From Nostoc sp. C052 (GTDB lineage: Bacteria > Cyanobacteriota > Cyanobacteriia > Cyanobacteriales > Nostocaceae), in contig NZ_CP040272.1 in NCBI RefSeq assembly GCF_013393905.1, positions 1,054,001-1,118,000 of the forward strand: a DNA stretch of 64,000 bases, read 5' to 3'. Made by a program: the position numbers and the translations under genes. The notes under the pieces are model-generated. The model did no database searches, was not told the DNA's origin, and worked only from the letters and a program-made list of their open reading frames with translations. Positions within the stretch are counted from its first letter, which is position 1, and the number at the start of each line of letters is the position of its first letter. This document shows positions 1 to 8,500 of this stretch, in pieces.

Positions 1-302
1 TAAACGCGAATTTTGCCATTGCTAGCAAACCGCTCTAACCTATTACCTAACTGGGGAATATTGCTGACGATATGCCAGTAAGATACTAAGTCAGGGCAAT
101 CAATAATTAATGTGAGGATGCTAGCATTTGTTGTGAGATACCACTGACAATTAGATAATAGGACTCGCGTAATGCGATCGCACGCTAAAAAAAAGCATCT
201 ACCAGTAGACTGCTCTAGCTCCATTTGCAGCATTCCATCCTGTTTTGTTACCTCAGTGGGAGGTAAATCATCGGGAGGAAGCAAGTATAGTTTAGAAGAC
301 AT
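1..302 (-). CDS. Unknown protein, 5' part only (cut by window edge)
   Basis: An open frame starts with ATG at 302 and runs without a stop for 100 codons to the window edge, so the protein is at least 100 residues and its C-terminus is missing. The start overlaps the stop codon of the flavin monooxygenase gene by 11 bp, which suggests translational coupling and a shared transcript. The N-terminus (MSSKLYLLPPDDLPPTE) has no signal peptide or membrane segment. I do not recognise the family. The overlap is the main argument that this is a real gene; a role linked to the monooxygenase is inference only. Confidence 0.6.
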   Translation of the reverse strand, partial: MSSKLYLLPPDDLPPTEVTKQDGMLQMELEQSTGRCFFLACDRITRVLLSNCQWYLTTNASILTLIIDCPDLVSYWHIVSNIPQLGNRLERFASNGKIRV

Positions 303-1299
303 AATTTCGCACCTCTTGGTTGTAGCGCGTCAAACTGTCCAGGTTTTTTTGCAAATCCGCAGACGAGGGTTTGAGTGCTAGCGTACCTAAATTTAGTTCG
401 TCCTGAAATTTCTTGATTTTGTCTCGACAAGTCTCCACATCACCGATAATTGAATTCTCAATCAAATAATCTTCATCGAAACAAATATTTGTGCGGTCGA
501 ATGGTTTTTGGTTGGGATTCGCACTATTTTTCAATACTTCAGCTGAATTAGCTTTCATTTTCTGGCTAAATTTGCGAACGAAAGGTAACGTTTCACTCAC
601 TGCCTCGTCAAATGTTTTGCCAACAAAAAAGAAGCGTGCCAACACTAATTTTTCCGCACCACTAGAATTTAAGGCTCGATATTTGCTAACAGTATCCTTC
701 AATCTCTCTAGGGAAAATGGCGGCCCACCCATCAAGCTGAAGGAATGTTTAGCAGCCAACTCGATCCCATCATCGCCGCCAGTGGCAACATACACTGGTA
801 TTTGACTCTGCAATGGTTTTGGGTAAATCGTTAAGCGATCGCATTGATAATACTTGCCATTAAATGATACATCAGTTTCATATAACAGCTTTTGAATCAG
901 TGCGATCGCCTCTAGCATCTTAGGACGGGCTTCACTTGGTAAGGTCGCAAAGTGCTTATTTTGTTGAGGAAAGGGGCCGCCTTTGGCAACTCCAAATAAT
1001 AATCGTCCATTGCACAAGTTATCCAAAGTGGCAATATCTTCCGCCACCCGAATCGGGTTATGGAATGGCAGCAACACCGCCGCAGTGCCTAATTGGATAG
1101 TTGAAGTCAATCCTGCCAAGTGTGCCATTAACAGCAACATGGACGGGCTGAGATTGGATTCACTAAAATGGTGTTCGCTTACCCAAGCTTCCTCAAAACC
1201 CAAGCTTTCAGCCTGTTTTACCAGCGCAACTTGCTCAAACATGGCACGATGAGCATCTTGGTGAAAATTATCGTAATTGCAGAAAATTCCAGTTTTCAT
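292..1299 (-). CDS. LLM class flavin-dependent oxidoreductase (luciferase-like monooxygenase)
   Basis: A 335-residue protein of the bacterial luciferase-like TIM-barrel family, expected to use reduced FMN and oxygen on an unknown substrate in the cytoplasm. Family features are the N-terminal barrel strand and helix with SLGFEEAWVSEHHF (about residues 33-46), the segment LGTAAVLLPFHNPIRVAED (about 71-89), and GRLLFGVAKGG (about 97-107). Length is normal for the family. ATG at 1299 has no clear Shine-Dalgarno sequence. The 3' end overlaps the next gene (start at 302). The substrate cannot be read from sequence; such enzymes serve secondary metabolism, alkane or sulfonate use, or detoxification. 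Confidence 0.85.
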   Translation of the reverse strand: MKTGIFCNYDNFHQDAHRAMFEQVALVKQAESLGFEEAWVSEHHFSESNLSPSMLLLMAHLAGLTSTIQLGTAAVLLPFHNPIRVAEDIATLDNLCNGRLLFGVAKGGPFPQQNKHFATLPSEARPKMLEAIALIQKLLYETDVSFNGKYYQCDRLTIYPKPLQSQIPVYVATGGDDGIELAAKHSFSLMGGPPFSLERLKDTVSKYRALNSSGAEKLVLARFFFVGKTFDEAVSETLPFVRKFSQKMKANSAEVLKNSANPNQKPFDRTNICFDEDYLIENSIIGDVETCRDKIKKFQDELNLGTLALKPSSADLQKNLDSLTRYNQEVRNYVF

Positions 1300-1420
1300 T
1301 ACTTATGTTGATACTTTGTATTCACCGTAGGTGCTGGTTATTCTAGTGGTCGATAGGTTTGTAGTAAACACTAAACTGCTTACTACAAAAACATTTACCC
1401 CTCTCAATTAATGCCATGAA

Positions 1421-1573
1421 TAGACTTCTTGCATAAGTCGGGAAAAGGGGAAGGTGGGGCCCCCTCTGGGGATAAGGGGCGGGGGGAAGGGGAAAAGGTT
1501 CTGTATTGTCCCCTTCCCCTTTAACCTTTACCCTTTTCCCCCTCTTGCAAAAGTGCTTTTTGCAAGAGGTCTA
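1421..1573. repeat. Palindromic intergenic repeat with G-rich/C-rich arms
   Basis: The outer ends are an imperfect inverted repeat: TAGACTTCTTGCATAAG at the left and the complement of CTTTTTGCAAGAGGTCTA at the right. Inside is a purine-rich arm (1440-1497) facing a pyrimidine-rich arm (1508-1541). The right end itself forms a 12-bp stem hairpin (1541-1568) about 10 bp beyond the stop of the following minus-strand gene, so it could also act in transcript 3'-end formation, although it has no U-tract. A copy of the left end (TAGACATCTTGCATAAG) recurs near 27413. Confidence 0.6.
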
Positions 1574-1577
1574 ATCA

Positions 1578-1940
1578 CTAAGTTGCAACCCACTGCAACT
1601 CCAACCATAGACGTGGGTTGTTCTCTTTGACCTTCGACATCGGATCGCGCAATAATCGCTTGGCATTCATACAAACAACCTGGATTAAACCCATATTGTC
1701 TGCAACTTCTCTGAGTATTTCTTTTTGAGCTTGCACACAGGAAATCATTTCGTCAGAGCAATAAATTCCTATATATTGCAAACGTCTGGCAGGTCGTCCC
1801 CAAAAACAGGTGATGACTTTCACATAACACCCATCCAGCAATTCTCCAACTTGCGGGTAGTAATGGTTGACGACTCTTGTGAATTCTTTGGCTAAGATAT
1901 CTTCAGCAATCATTGGAACTGATATTTCTGTAGCGTCCAT
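1578..1940 (-). CDS. Conserved-looking hypothetical protein, 120 aa
   Basis: A cytoplasmic-looking protein without signal peptide or membrane helix. The longest frame opens with GTG at 1943, but the adjacent ATG at 1940 (MDATEISVPMIAED) is the more usual start. It contains Cys in FWGRPARR and ICSDEMISC contexts and ends in LWLELQWVAT. I do not recognise the family. It lies about 320 bp downstream of a three-gene operon on the same strand, separated by a palindromic repeat, so it is probably transcribed separately. The sound codon structure and clean spacing argue that it is a gene. Confidence 0.55.
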   Translation of the reverse strand: MDATEISVPMIAEDILAKEFTRVVNHYYPQVGELLDGCYVKVITCFWGRPARRLQYIGIYCSDEMISCVQAQKEILREVADNMGLIQVVCMNAKRLLRDPMSKVKENNPRLWLELQWVAT

Positions 1941-2081
1941 CACGCTATTTAATATAACATAATTTTATCAATTAAATATGACAAAATAGCCTATTAGGCT
2001 TAAATAAAATATTAAATATTACAAAAAAAAGAGGCTTACCTTATTTGGTATTACCTCAGATTGGCGTAAAGCGTCTTTATA

Positions 2082-2183
2082 CAATTAACTCTTGTGGGGT
2101 AGGCATCTTGCCCGCCCAGTCTATAAGGTGGGCAAGATGCCTACCCCACAATATTGGATAATTTATTTCTTGGATTTCCCTAA
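2082..2183. repeat. Palindromic MITE-like repeat, copy 1
   Basis: A hairpin with near-perfect arms (GTGGGGTAGGCATCTTGCCC and its complement, 2094-2150) followed by the tail AATATTGGATAATTTATTTC and then TTGGATTTCCCTAA. The same tail and a mutated hairpin recur at 58388-58492, so this is a dispersed element. It occupies most of the 315-bp gap between the 120-aa gene and the 103-aa gene, where no coding potential was seen. Confidence 0.75.
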
Positions 2184-2258
2184 TCGCCAGGTATATTTGT
2201 AAAGGTGAGATGCTCCCAAATACTATGATGTTGAATTCTAACTTTTGAATTTTAATTA

Positions 2259-2570
2259 TTACCGAGCATTGCGCTCACAAACTAAAACCTCGGCGATGAT
2301 ATCCGGCACATTTACAAAATCTGTAAATCCTTCAGAACCACGGATTGGTGAAATAAATGTATAGTTTGGATCGCACACACCAGTGTCATATACTTGAATA
2401 AACCACCGATCGGGAAATCCTTCTATACCTAATTCCACAGTGTACCAACTCTCGCCAATCAGACGAGAGTTAAAGATTGTGAACCACTCTCGGTTCTCTT
2501 CTGAAATATTCCAATCTGCCATCAGCAGTTCTAAAGCTATTTGTCCCGCATCCGTTGAAGTCAACAGCAT
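2259..2570 (-). CDS. Hypothetical protein, 103 aa, third gene of a small operon
   Basis: A small soluble acidic protein with many aromatic residues (WYTVELGIEGFPDRWFIQVY at about 42-61). No signal peptide or membrane helix. Start ATG at 2570 is fixed by a strong Shine-Dalgarno AAGGAG that lies inside the last codons of the preceding gene; the upstream stop is only 2 bp away, so the two are almost certainly translationally coupled. Family not recognised. Its partner is a stand-alone version of a domain found at the N-terminus of cyanobacterial TPR/CHAT proteins, so a signalling or caspase-like regulatory context is possible but unproven. Confidence 0.6.
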   Translation of the reverse strand: MLLTSTDAGQIALELLMADWNISEENREWFTIFNSRLIGESWYTVELGIEGFPDRWFIQVYDTGVCDPNYTFISPIRGSEGFTDFVNVPDIIAEVLVCERNAR

Positions 2571-2572
2571 TT

Positions 2573-2860
2573 TTACTCCTTACTCGCAACTTCAGTATTT
2601 GCAACTTCAGTACTGGGAACTTCTGGATATAAACCTAATTCTTTCGCTAACTCACGCGCCACAAAAAATAGAAATTGGGCACCATCTTGATTGCCTTCGT
2701 GGGCAAACATAGTTGCTACTTGTAACATTGTTTGTACTAAACCAGAATCAATCAATTCTGGCTTAGATTCCAAAATTTCTGGTTCTTGACCGTTAGGACA
2801 TCTGAGTAACTCATCAATCAGATTAAAATACAGGCTTTGGCGTTGGTCTGTCATGGTCAT
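2573..2860 (-). CDS. Small protein resembling the N-terminal module of cyanobacterial TPR/CHAT proteins
   Basis: 95 residues. The segment YFNLIDELLRCPNGQEPEIL (about 11-30) followed by a long helical stretch ending in FLFFVARELAKELGL closely resembles the short all-helical module that precedes tetratricopeptide and CHAT domains in many cyanobacterial proteins (family recall, not searched). Here the module stands alone, with no TPR or CHAT domain attached. The C-terminus has a short internal repeat, TEVA(S/N)TEVA. It is the middle gene of a three-gene operon: 33 bp after the membrane-protein gene and 2 bp before the 103-aa gene. Either of two nearby Met codons (1 or 3) could be the start. Confidence 0.6.
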   Translation of the reverse strand: MTMTDQRQSLYFNLIDELLRCPNGQEPEILESKPELIDSGLVQTMLQVATMFAHEGNQDGAQFLFFVARELAKELGLYPEVPSTEVANTEVASKE

Positions 2861-2893
2861 TTTCTTGATTTGAGTGAGTAAATTGTGAATGAG

Positions 2894-3316
2894 TTACTGT
2901 TCGATACTTTGGTGCCACAGCCTTTCTAACATTTCAACTTGTTCTTTTAAAACAGCAGCACGATGAACTAGATATCTGTCGTAAAAGAGAATTCCTAACC
3001 CAACACAAATTGGGGTTAACAAGAAGAACCATTGCAGGATAGTGGCAAGTTTATATTGTTCAGCAACAGTCAGCATTTGATGAACCACATTACGATCAGA
3101 GGATTGAATATTAGTCTGAGGGGAATGTGTGCCCTCTGTCTGGGGAGCCAAGGCGGGAGCATCTGTAGTAGTGTGGTTAACTTGGTAAGCTAAATTCTGA
3201 GATTTTACTAACTCTAGATGTCGCTCCCAAATTATGCCAAATACTACTAGTTCCGGTGAAAGCACTGCTAAGGTAACAATGCAAACTGTAAGAACATTTA
3301 AAAGTTTGGCTTTCAT
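2894..3316 (-). CDS. Hypothetical membrane protein with two transmembrane segments
   Basis: I chose ATG at 3316 (MKAKLLNVLTVCIV), which has a GGGAG Shine-Dalgarno 8 bp upstream; a longer frame from GTG at 3346 would add 10 residues. The 140-residue product has a hydrophobic helix at about 4-28, a polar Thr/Gln/Pro-rich linker (about 45-85), and a second helix around LQWFFLLTPICVGLGILFY, followed by a charged C-terminal helix (KEQVEMLERLWHQSIEQ) that could be a short coiled coil. It is the first gene of the operon with the TPR/CHAT-module protein and the 103-aa protein. Family not recognised. Confidence 0.6.
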   Translation of the reverse strand: MKAKLLNVLTVCIVTLAVLSPELVVFGIIWERHLELVKSQNLAYQVNHTTTDAPALAPQTEGTHSPQTNIQSSDRNVVHQMLTVAEQYKLATILQWFFLLTPICVGLGILFYDRYLVHRAAVLKEQVEMLERLWHQSIEQ

Positions 3317-3801
3317 CTTGGCTCTCCCTTGCCAGGTAGTATGCACCTAGTAAGAAAATATCTTTTGCTGTTTATCTAAAGTAGTTAGATATTTCTACCT
3401 ATGAAACAGTTTTGATATTAAAATATGTGTAATAGGTAATTTTTACAATCATTAGTTGTCAGTTATTTTGTAAACACCACTGACTACTGACTAATAAAAA
3501 ATTACCACCCTTTTTACAAAACGTAGGATTATTCAGTCAGAAATAACGCACTTAGATTCGGGAATCTGGTTTCATCCTACTCTCAAAAGAGAGATTAAGA
3601 AGTCCCCCCTAGTTCACTCAGCTTTCGCTCAGGAATGTTGGGGGGTAGAGGGGAATCTCTGCGTAAATCCTATACGATTTATATCAGCCGCTCTCCACAA
3701 AACAGTTTACTCCAGCCCTGTTAAGATTATTAAATTCATTAGAATAGTACTCAAAGCTTGTAATCTGCCCCTGATAAGTCTTATAAAATTTCATTGGGGT
3801 A

Positions 3802-3867
3802 TGGGTGCTAGTGTTTTTAGAACGGGGTTCTAGTGTTTTTGAGGTGGGGTTCTGGTGTTTTTGTACT
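3802..3867. repeat. Three tandem 22-bp units
   Basis: Units start at 3802, 3824 and 3846. Each reads (T/G)GGG(T)TCTAGTGTTTTTG with a few changes. The period is about two helical turns, so the GTGTTTTTG boxes lie on one face of the DNA. The array is about 530 bp upstream of cysK. Function unknown. Confidence 0.6.
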
Positions 3868-4190
3868 CAACCTAAATGCAATGTAGGCAATGCTTAAGGA
3901 CTATTTGGGATGCAATTTTGGGCTGAGAAAATCTGTACTCAAAAGAGAATATCAATGTCTCTTGATAAAGATAAACCAATAAATTAGGAAAAACAATTAA
4001 ATATTTTAAAAGTCAATGGTATTTATATAACAAATAGAAAAAATAATAAAAATTATTCATATATACAGAATTATCAAAAATTAATCTTAGCCTACGAGAC
4101 AATAGTCAGCAATTCTAAATAGTAAAATACAAGGATGGTAGGCTAGCTATCTACTGAAGTGATAATTAATGGGAACACCTGATAAATCAG

Positions 4191-4249
4191 AGTCGTACAG
4201 AATTCAATTCTGAATTCTGACTCCTGATTTCTGAATTCTTCTTATAAAA
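4191..4249. repeat. Fragment of the AATTCTGACTCCTGA repeat family
   Basis: Contains GAATTCTGACTCCTGATTTC and AATTCTTCTTATAA, matching the right terminus of the elements at 35512-35774 and 46358-46664. It is a partial copy. Confidence 0.6.
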
Positions 4250-4396
4250 GTTCTTCCTAAACTTTCATATTTTGTGGTTTAGTTAGAATATACAGTATAT
4301 GCACTCATTGACACCAAACTGCAAATTAAATATATAAAAGCTTATTGTTATAAGTAAATATTCTGTACTAATATTTAGGATTTTAGGAGTTAAATA

Positions 4397-5356
4397 ATGC
4401 GAATTGCTCAAGACATAACCGAACTGATTGGACGAACTCCTTTAGTTCAACTGAACAAGATTCCTCAAGCTGAGGGAGTAGTAGCAAGGATAGTTGTTAA
4501 ATTAGAAGGCATGAACCCAGCGGCTTCGGTAAAAGACCGCATCGGCTTAAGTATGGTACTCTCGGCAGAAGCGGCTGGTTCAATTTCCCCTGGAAAGACC
4601 ATTTTAGTAGAGCCTACCTCTGGTAATACAGGAATTGCTCTAGCAATGGTAGCAGCAGCACGTGGCTACCGTTTGATTTTGACCATGCCTGAGACAATGA
4701 GCCAAGAACGGCGCGCTATGCTGAGAGCTTATGGCGCAGCTTTGGAGTTGACACCAGGCGCGGAAGGTATGCGGGGAGCAATTCGCAAAGCTGAAGAAAT
4801 TGTGGCTAAGACTCCTAATGCTTTTATGCTGCAACAGTTCCGCAACCCTGCGAATCCCAAAGTTCACCAAGAAACTACCGCCGAAGAAATTTGGACAGAT
4901 ACAGACGGGGAAGTAGATATCGTCATTGCTGGGGTAGGTACTGGTGGGACGATTACTGGGATTGCAGAAGTACTCAAACAGCGTAAGCCGACTTTTAAAG
5001 CGATCGCAGTTGAACCCAGCAACAGCCCAGTTCTCTCTGGTGGTGAAGCCGGGCCACATAAAATTCAAGGTATTGGCGCCGGATTTATCCCCGATGTTCT
5101 CCGTTTAGAATTGGTTGATGAAGTAATTAGAGTCAGCGATGAACAAGCGATCGCTTATGGGCGACGTTTGGCAAAAGAAGAAGGCTTATTATCTGGGATA
5201 TCCTCTGGTGCAGCTTTGTGTGCTGCAATTCAAGTAGGTAAACGTCCAGAAAATGCCGGACGTTTAATCGTGATGATTCAGCCTTCCTTTGGTGAACGTT
5301 ACCTCAGCACACCCATGTTTCAAGATTTGTCCTTAGAAACTGCCGGCGTCCGTTAG
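4397..5356 (+). CDS. cysK: Cysteine synthase A (O-acetylserine sulfhydrylase)
   Basis: A 319-residue PLP enzyme that makes L-cysteine from O-acetylserine and sulfide in the cytoplasm. Catalytic Lys46 is in PAASVKDRIG, the substrate loop is TSGNTG (74-79), the phosphate-binding loop is GTGGT (181-185), and the PLP-ring Ser lies in GISSG (about 267-271). KIQGIGAGF (222-230) is the conserved segment of the family. Length is normal. The start ATG has TAGGAG just upstream. It stands alone on the plus strand and converges with the giant kinase gene. Cyanobacteria often carry several OASS paralogues (cysK/cysM), so the exact paralogue is less certain than the function. Confidence 0.93.
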   Translation: MRIAQDITELIGRTPLVQLNKIPQAEGVVARIVVKLEGMNPAASVKDRIGLSMVLSAEAAGSISPGKTILVEPTSGNTGIALAMVAAARGYRLILTMPETMSQERRAMLRAYGAALELTPGAEGMRGAIRKAEEIVAKTPNAFMLQQFRNPANPKVHQETTAEEIWTDTDGEVDIVIAGVGTGGTITGIAEVLKQRKPTFKAIAVEPSNSPVLSGGEAGPHKIQGIGAGFIPDVLRLELVDEVIRVSDEQAIAYGRRLAKEEGLLSGISSGAALCAAIQVGKRPENAGRLIVMIQPSFGERYLSTPMFQDLSLETAGVR

Positions 5357-5441
5357 CAACATTCTCGCTGACCGAATTTTAGATTTTAAATTTTGGATTT
5401 TGGATTTTGAATCTTCAATCCAAAATCTCTGTATTTGGCTC

Positions 5442-5473
5442 GTAGTTGCGCTTTAGCGCTAAAGCGCAACTAC
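5442..5473. repeat. Perfect 32-bp palindrome between convergent genes
   Basis: The left arm GTAGTTGCGCTTTAGC is followed at once by its exact reverse complement. It sits between the convergent cysK and kinase genes inside tracts of ATTTTGG/ATCTAAA heptamer-type repeats (5380-5430 and 5510-5553). A half copy (TTTTAGCGCTAAAGCGCCAA) lies at about 11770-11790. It may serve as a bidirectional terminator, although no clear T-tract follows. Confidence 0.75.
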
Positions 5474-5563
5474 AAACCAGTGATGATTATTTCTGCCGAT
5501 TTACTTAAATCTAAAATCTAAAATCTAAAATCTAAAATCTAAAATCCAAAATTGTTTGACTTG

Positions 5564-8500
5564 TTAGCGAACGGGAATTCGGATTTGAAACTCCGCTCCT
5601 TCGCTGGGTTTTGAGGTGCAAGAGAGCAAGCCACCATGTTTTTCGGCAACAATTTGGTAGCTAATAGACAAGCCCATACCCGTGCCTTTGCCCACAGGTT
5701 TTGTAGTAAAAAACGGATCGAATAGGCGTTGCCGAACCGACTCTGGCATACCCAAACCATTATCTGCAATGCGGATTTCGACTTGATGAGCATCCAGTTT
5801 TTCAGTGTAAATAGTAATGGTTGGACTAGTGATTTTTTCGGGATTTTTCACTAATGCTTCTTCTAAAGCATCGATCGCATTACTCAACACATTCATAAAC
5901 ACCTGATTCAGTTCCCCTGCATAGCATTCTACTAGGGGTAGGTTGCCGTAGTGTTTAATCAGCTCAATACCGGGAGAGTCTGACTTCACTTTGAAGCGAT
6001 GTTGCAAAATCATCAAAGTACTGTCAATGCCCTCATGAATATTCACCGCTTTTCTGTCGGCTTCATCCATGCGGGAGAAGGTACGCAAAGAAGCAACAAT
6101 TTTGCGAATGCGATCGGCCCCAACCCGCATAGACAATAGTAGCTTGGGCAAGTCTTGCAGCAAAAATTCTAGATCGATTGTTTCCGCTTGTTCCTGAATC
6201 TCTGGATGGGGAGATGGGTAATGTTTCTGGTAAAGTTCCAGTAGTCCCAGTACCTCTTGAGTGTATTCGTTGGCATGGTTCAGATTGCCAAAGATAAAAT
6301 TAACCGGATTGTTAATTTCGTGAGCAACACCAGCCACCAATTGCCCTAAACTCGACATTTTCTCAGTCTGTACAAGTTGAGACTGGGTTTGTTGTAGTTT
6401 TTGTAGCGATTGTGCCAGTTCTTCAGCTTTTTCTCGCTCTCGGATTTCAGATGCTTGCAAAGCTGCATTTTTCGCTTCGAGTTGTTGTGAGTAGGTTTGC
6501 AAGTTGGTATAGAGACGGGCATTGTCGATCGCAATAGAAATTTGAGCTATCAATAAACTCAGCACATTCACTCGTTCTAAAGTAAAAGCACCAGAAATCA
6601 GATTATTCTCTAGGTAAAGAATCCCAGTAAATTTGCCAGAGTGAATCAGAGGTAAACACAAAATCGATTTGGATTGCTGAGTGACGATATAACTATCAGC
6701 GGCAAAGCGGGAGTCTTTCACAGCATTTTCTAAAACCAGATTTTCTCTAGTTCTTTCGACATAGTTGAATAAGGCAATGGGGAGTGAGGTGGAATTAGTT
6801 TTATCCTCAGAGTTGACAACAACGCTAACTTCCTTACCTGCAATTATTCCCACCGCTTCTAGAATCCATTGATGCTCCTGCTTGGCAATAAAGTAACCTT
6901 GTTGAGCGCCAGCATTTTCGATGATATTTTTCATCAAATTTTCGAGCAGGCGAGTTAGCACCATTTCTCCTGACAACGTTTGTGAAGCTTTCATCATCGT
7001 CATCCAGTCAAGCAGGTGAGAACCTCCGGTAGTCGTGGAGGTGTTTAGTGTAAGTTCTTTGTAATTCTTTTCTAGTTTTTGTGGATTTGCATTTCGGGTA
7101 ATTAATTGGGGGTATTTTGACTCTAAATATTTGACTTTAGCTAAAGCTCCCCAATGACTATAAGCATAGTAAGCATTGGTCATGTAGGTTTGAGCAATGG
7201 TTTCTTTACCCCATGACAAATAGAATTTACCAGCCAGTTCGTGAGCCAGTGCTTCTTCGTTGATGTACTCGTTTTCTTTAGCAAGAGCGATCGCTTTGTC
7301 ATACATTTCCATCGCTGCGATTTTTTCGCCTAAAACCCGATGTCGTTCTGCCTCCACTAAATAGAATCTGTGCAGATGATTCTCTGGGGCATGATGCGCC
7401 CATTTTTGCATTTTTTCTTGATTAGCTTGGACGCGGCTGGCAATGCCCTGCTGCTCTAACTGTGGACTATCGGCATACACTGCCAGCCGCACCAGAGAAT
7501 CGTAGAAATAGAAGATCGCAGAAATTACCTGCCCAGCAGCAGCACCAAAAGATTTTTCTACTTGAACAATATTTTCCAGCGCTTGGGAGTAATTCTCAAA
7601 CCAATAACAAAGCAGAAGTTTGTGGAAGTATAAAAATTGAATTGCTAATTGGTCGTTGGCTTGCTGATGAATCGGGAGCATTTTCTGCTCATCGTAAACT
7701 TCCCCCCTGAAAATGCAGGGATTTTGGTTTTTGCCCATCATATTTAAAACAGCTTGCCAATGGATTTCCTGATATTGAAGCGATGTTTCTTGTTTGATTT
7801 TCTTAATAGCATCCCAGTAGGTTGCCATTTCTCGTTCAACAATAGTTAGTTGCTTGCCTACCAAATATGATTGGAAGCAATACTGAAACCCACCATAGGC
7901 AGCATATTCTAAATCTCCAGTTTCCAGTCCGCTAGAGTAAATTGCCTGAAAAGTTTCTAAGGTCTTCCTGACAGGTTCTTTCCAATGTCGAATCAGCGCA
8001 TTTACTATTTGGAACGTCTTGGTGCTGACTTCTTTGGCATTTAACTTTGAAAGCAAACTTAAAGCTAATTGACCAAACTGATAACCCCGTTCGATATCTC
8101 CGACAACCCCACAGAGAAGAAAACCATAAAGTGAGTATACAAAGGGAGAAACAGAAGCATTACCATATTGAACAGATAGATTGACTTGTTTACATATCAC
8201 TAGGGGTACAAGTTCTGGAGCGCCAAAGTAAGCGGCAATAAATAGACTTGACAGTAGCTTCAAGACTGCCATCTTATGCGGGTCGGTCATTTGAGGTAAG
8301 TAGAGCAAGTCCGAAGGTTCCTTCCCACTCAAAATCGATTTTGTTTCCTCTAACGCTTGCCCAATATCTAAAGGAGTCACTGTTTCGGGAAACTCCACCC
8401 CCAAAAGCTTTAAGACTTCTAGTCCTGTATTAACCGCATCAATTATCTTGTTCTGCGGCATATAGGCTTGGATCTGGACTTCGTATACTTTCATTTTGTC

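Larger units (their letters stand above)
3317..4396. other. Non-coding region upstream of cysK
   Basis: About 1 kb with no convincing gene on either strand. It holds a G/C-run hairpin near 3602-3656 (CCCCCC ... GGGGGG), a triple 22-bp tandem repeat (3802-3867) and a fragment of the CTGAATTCTGACTCC repeat family (4191-4249). The last 140 bp are very AT-rich and contain the likely cysK promoter, ending in TAGGAG about 6 bp before the cysK ATG. Confidence 0.6.

Noticed and set aside
1541..1568. Hairpin after the 120-aa gene as a classical terminator
   Set aside because: A 12-bp stem is present but a G-run instead of a U-run follows on the minus strand; better explained as the end of a repeat element.
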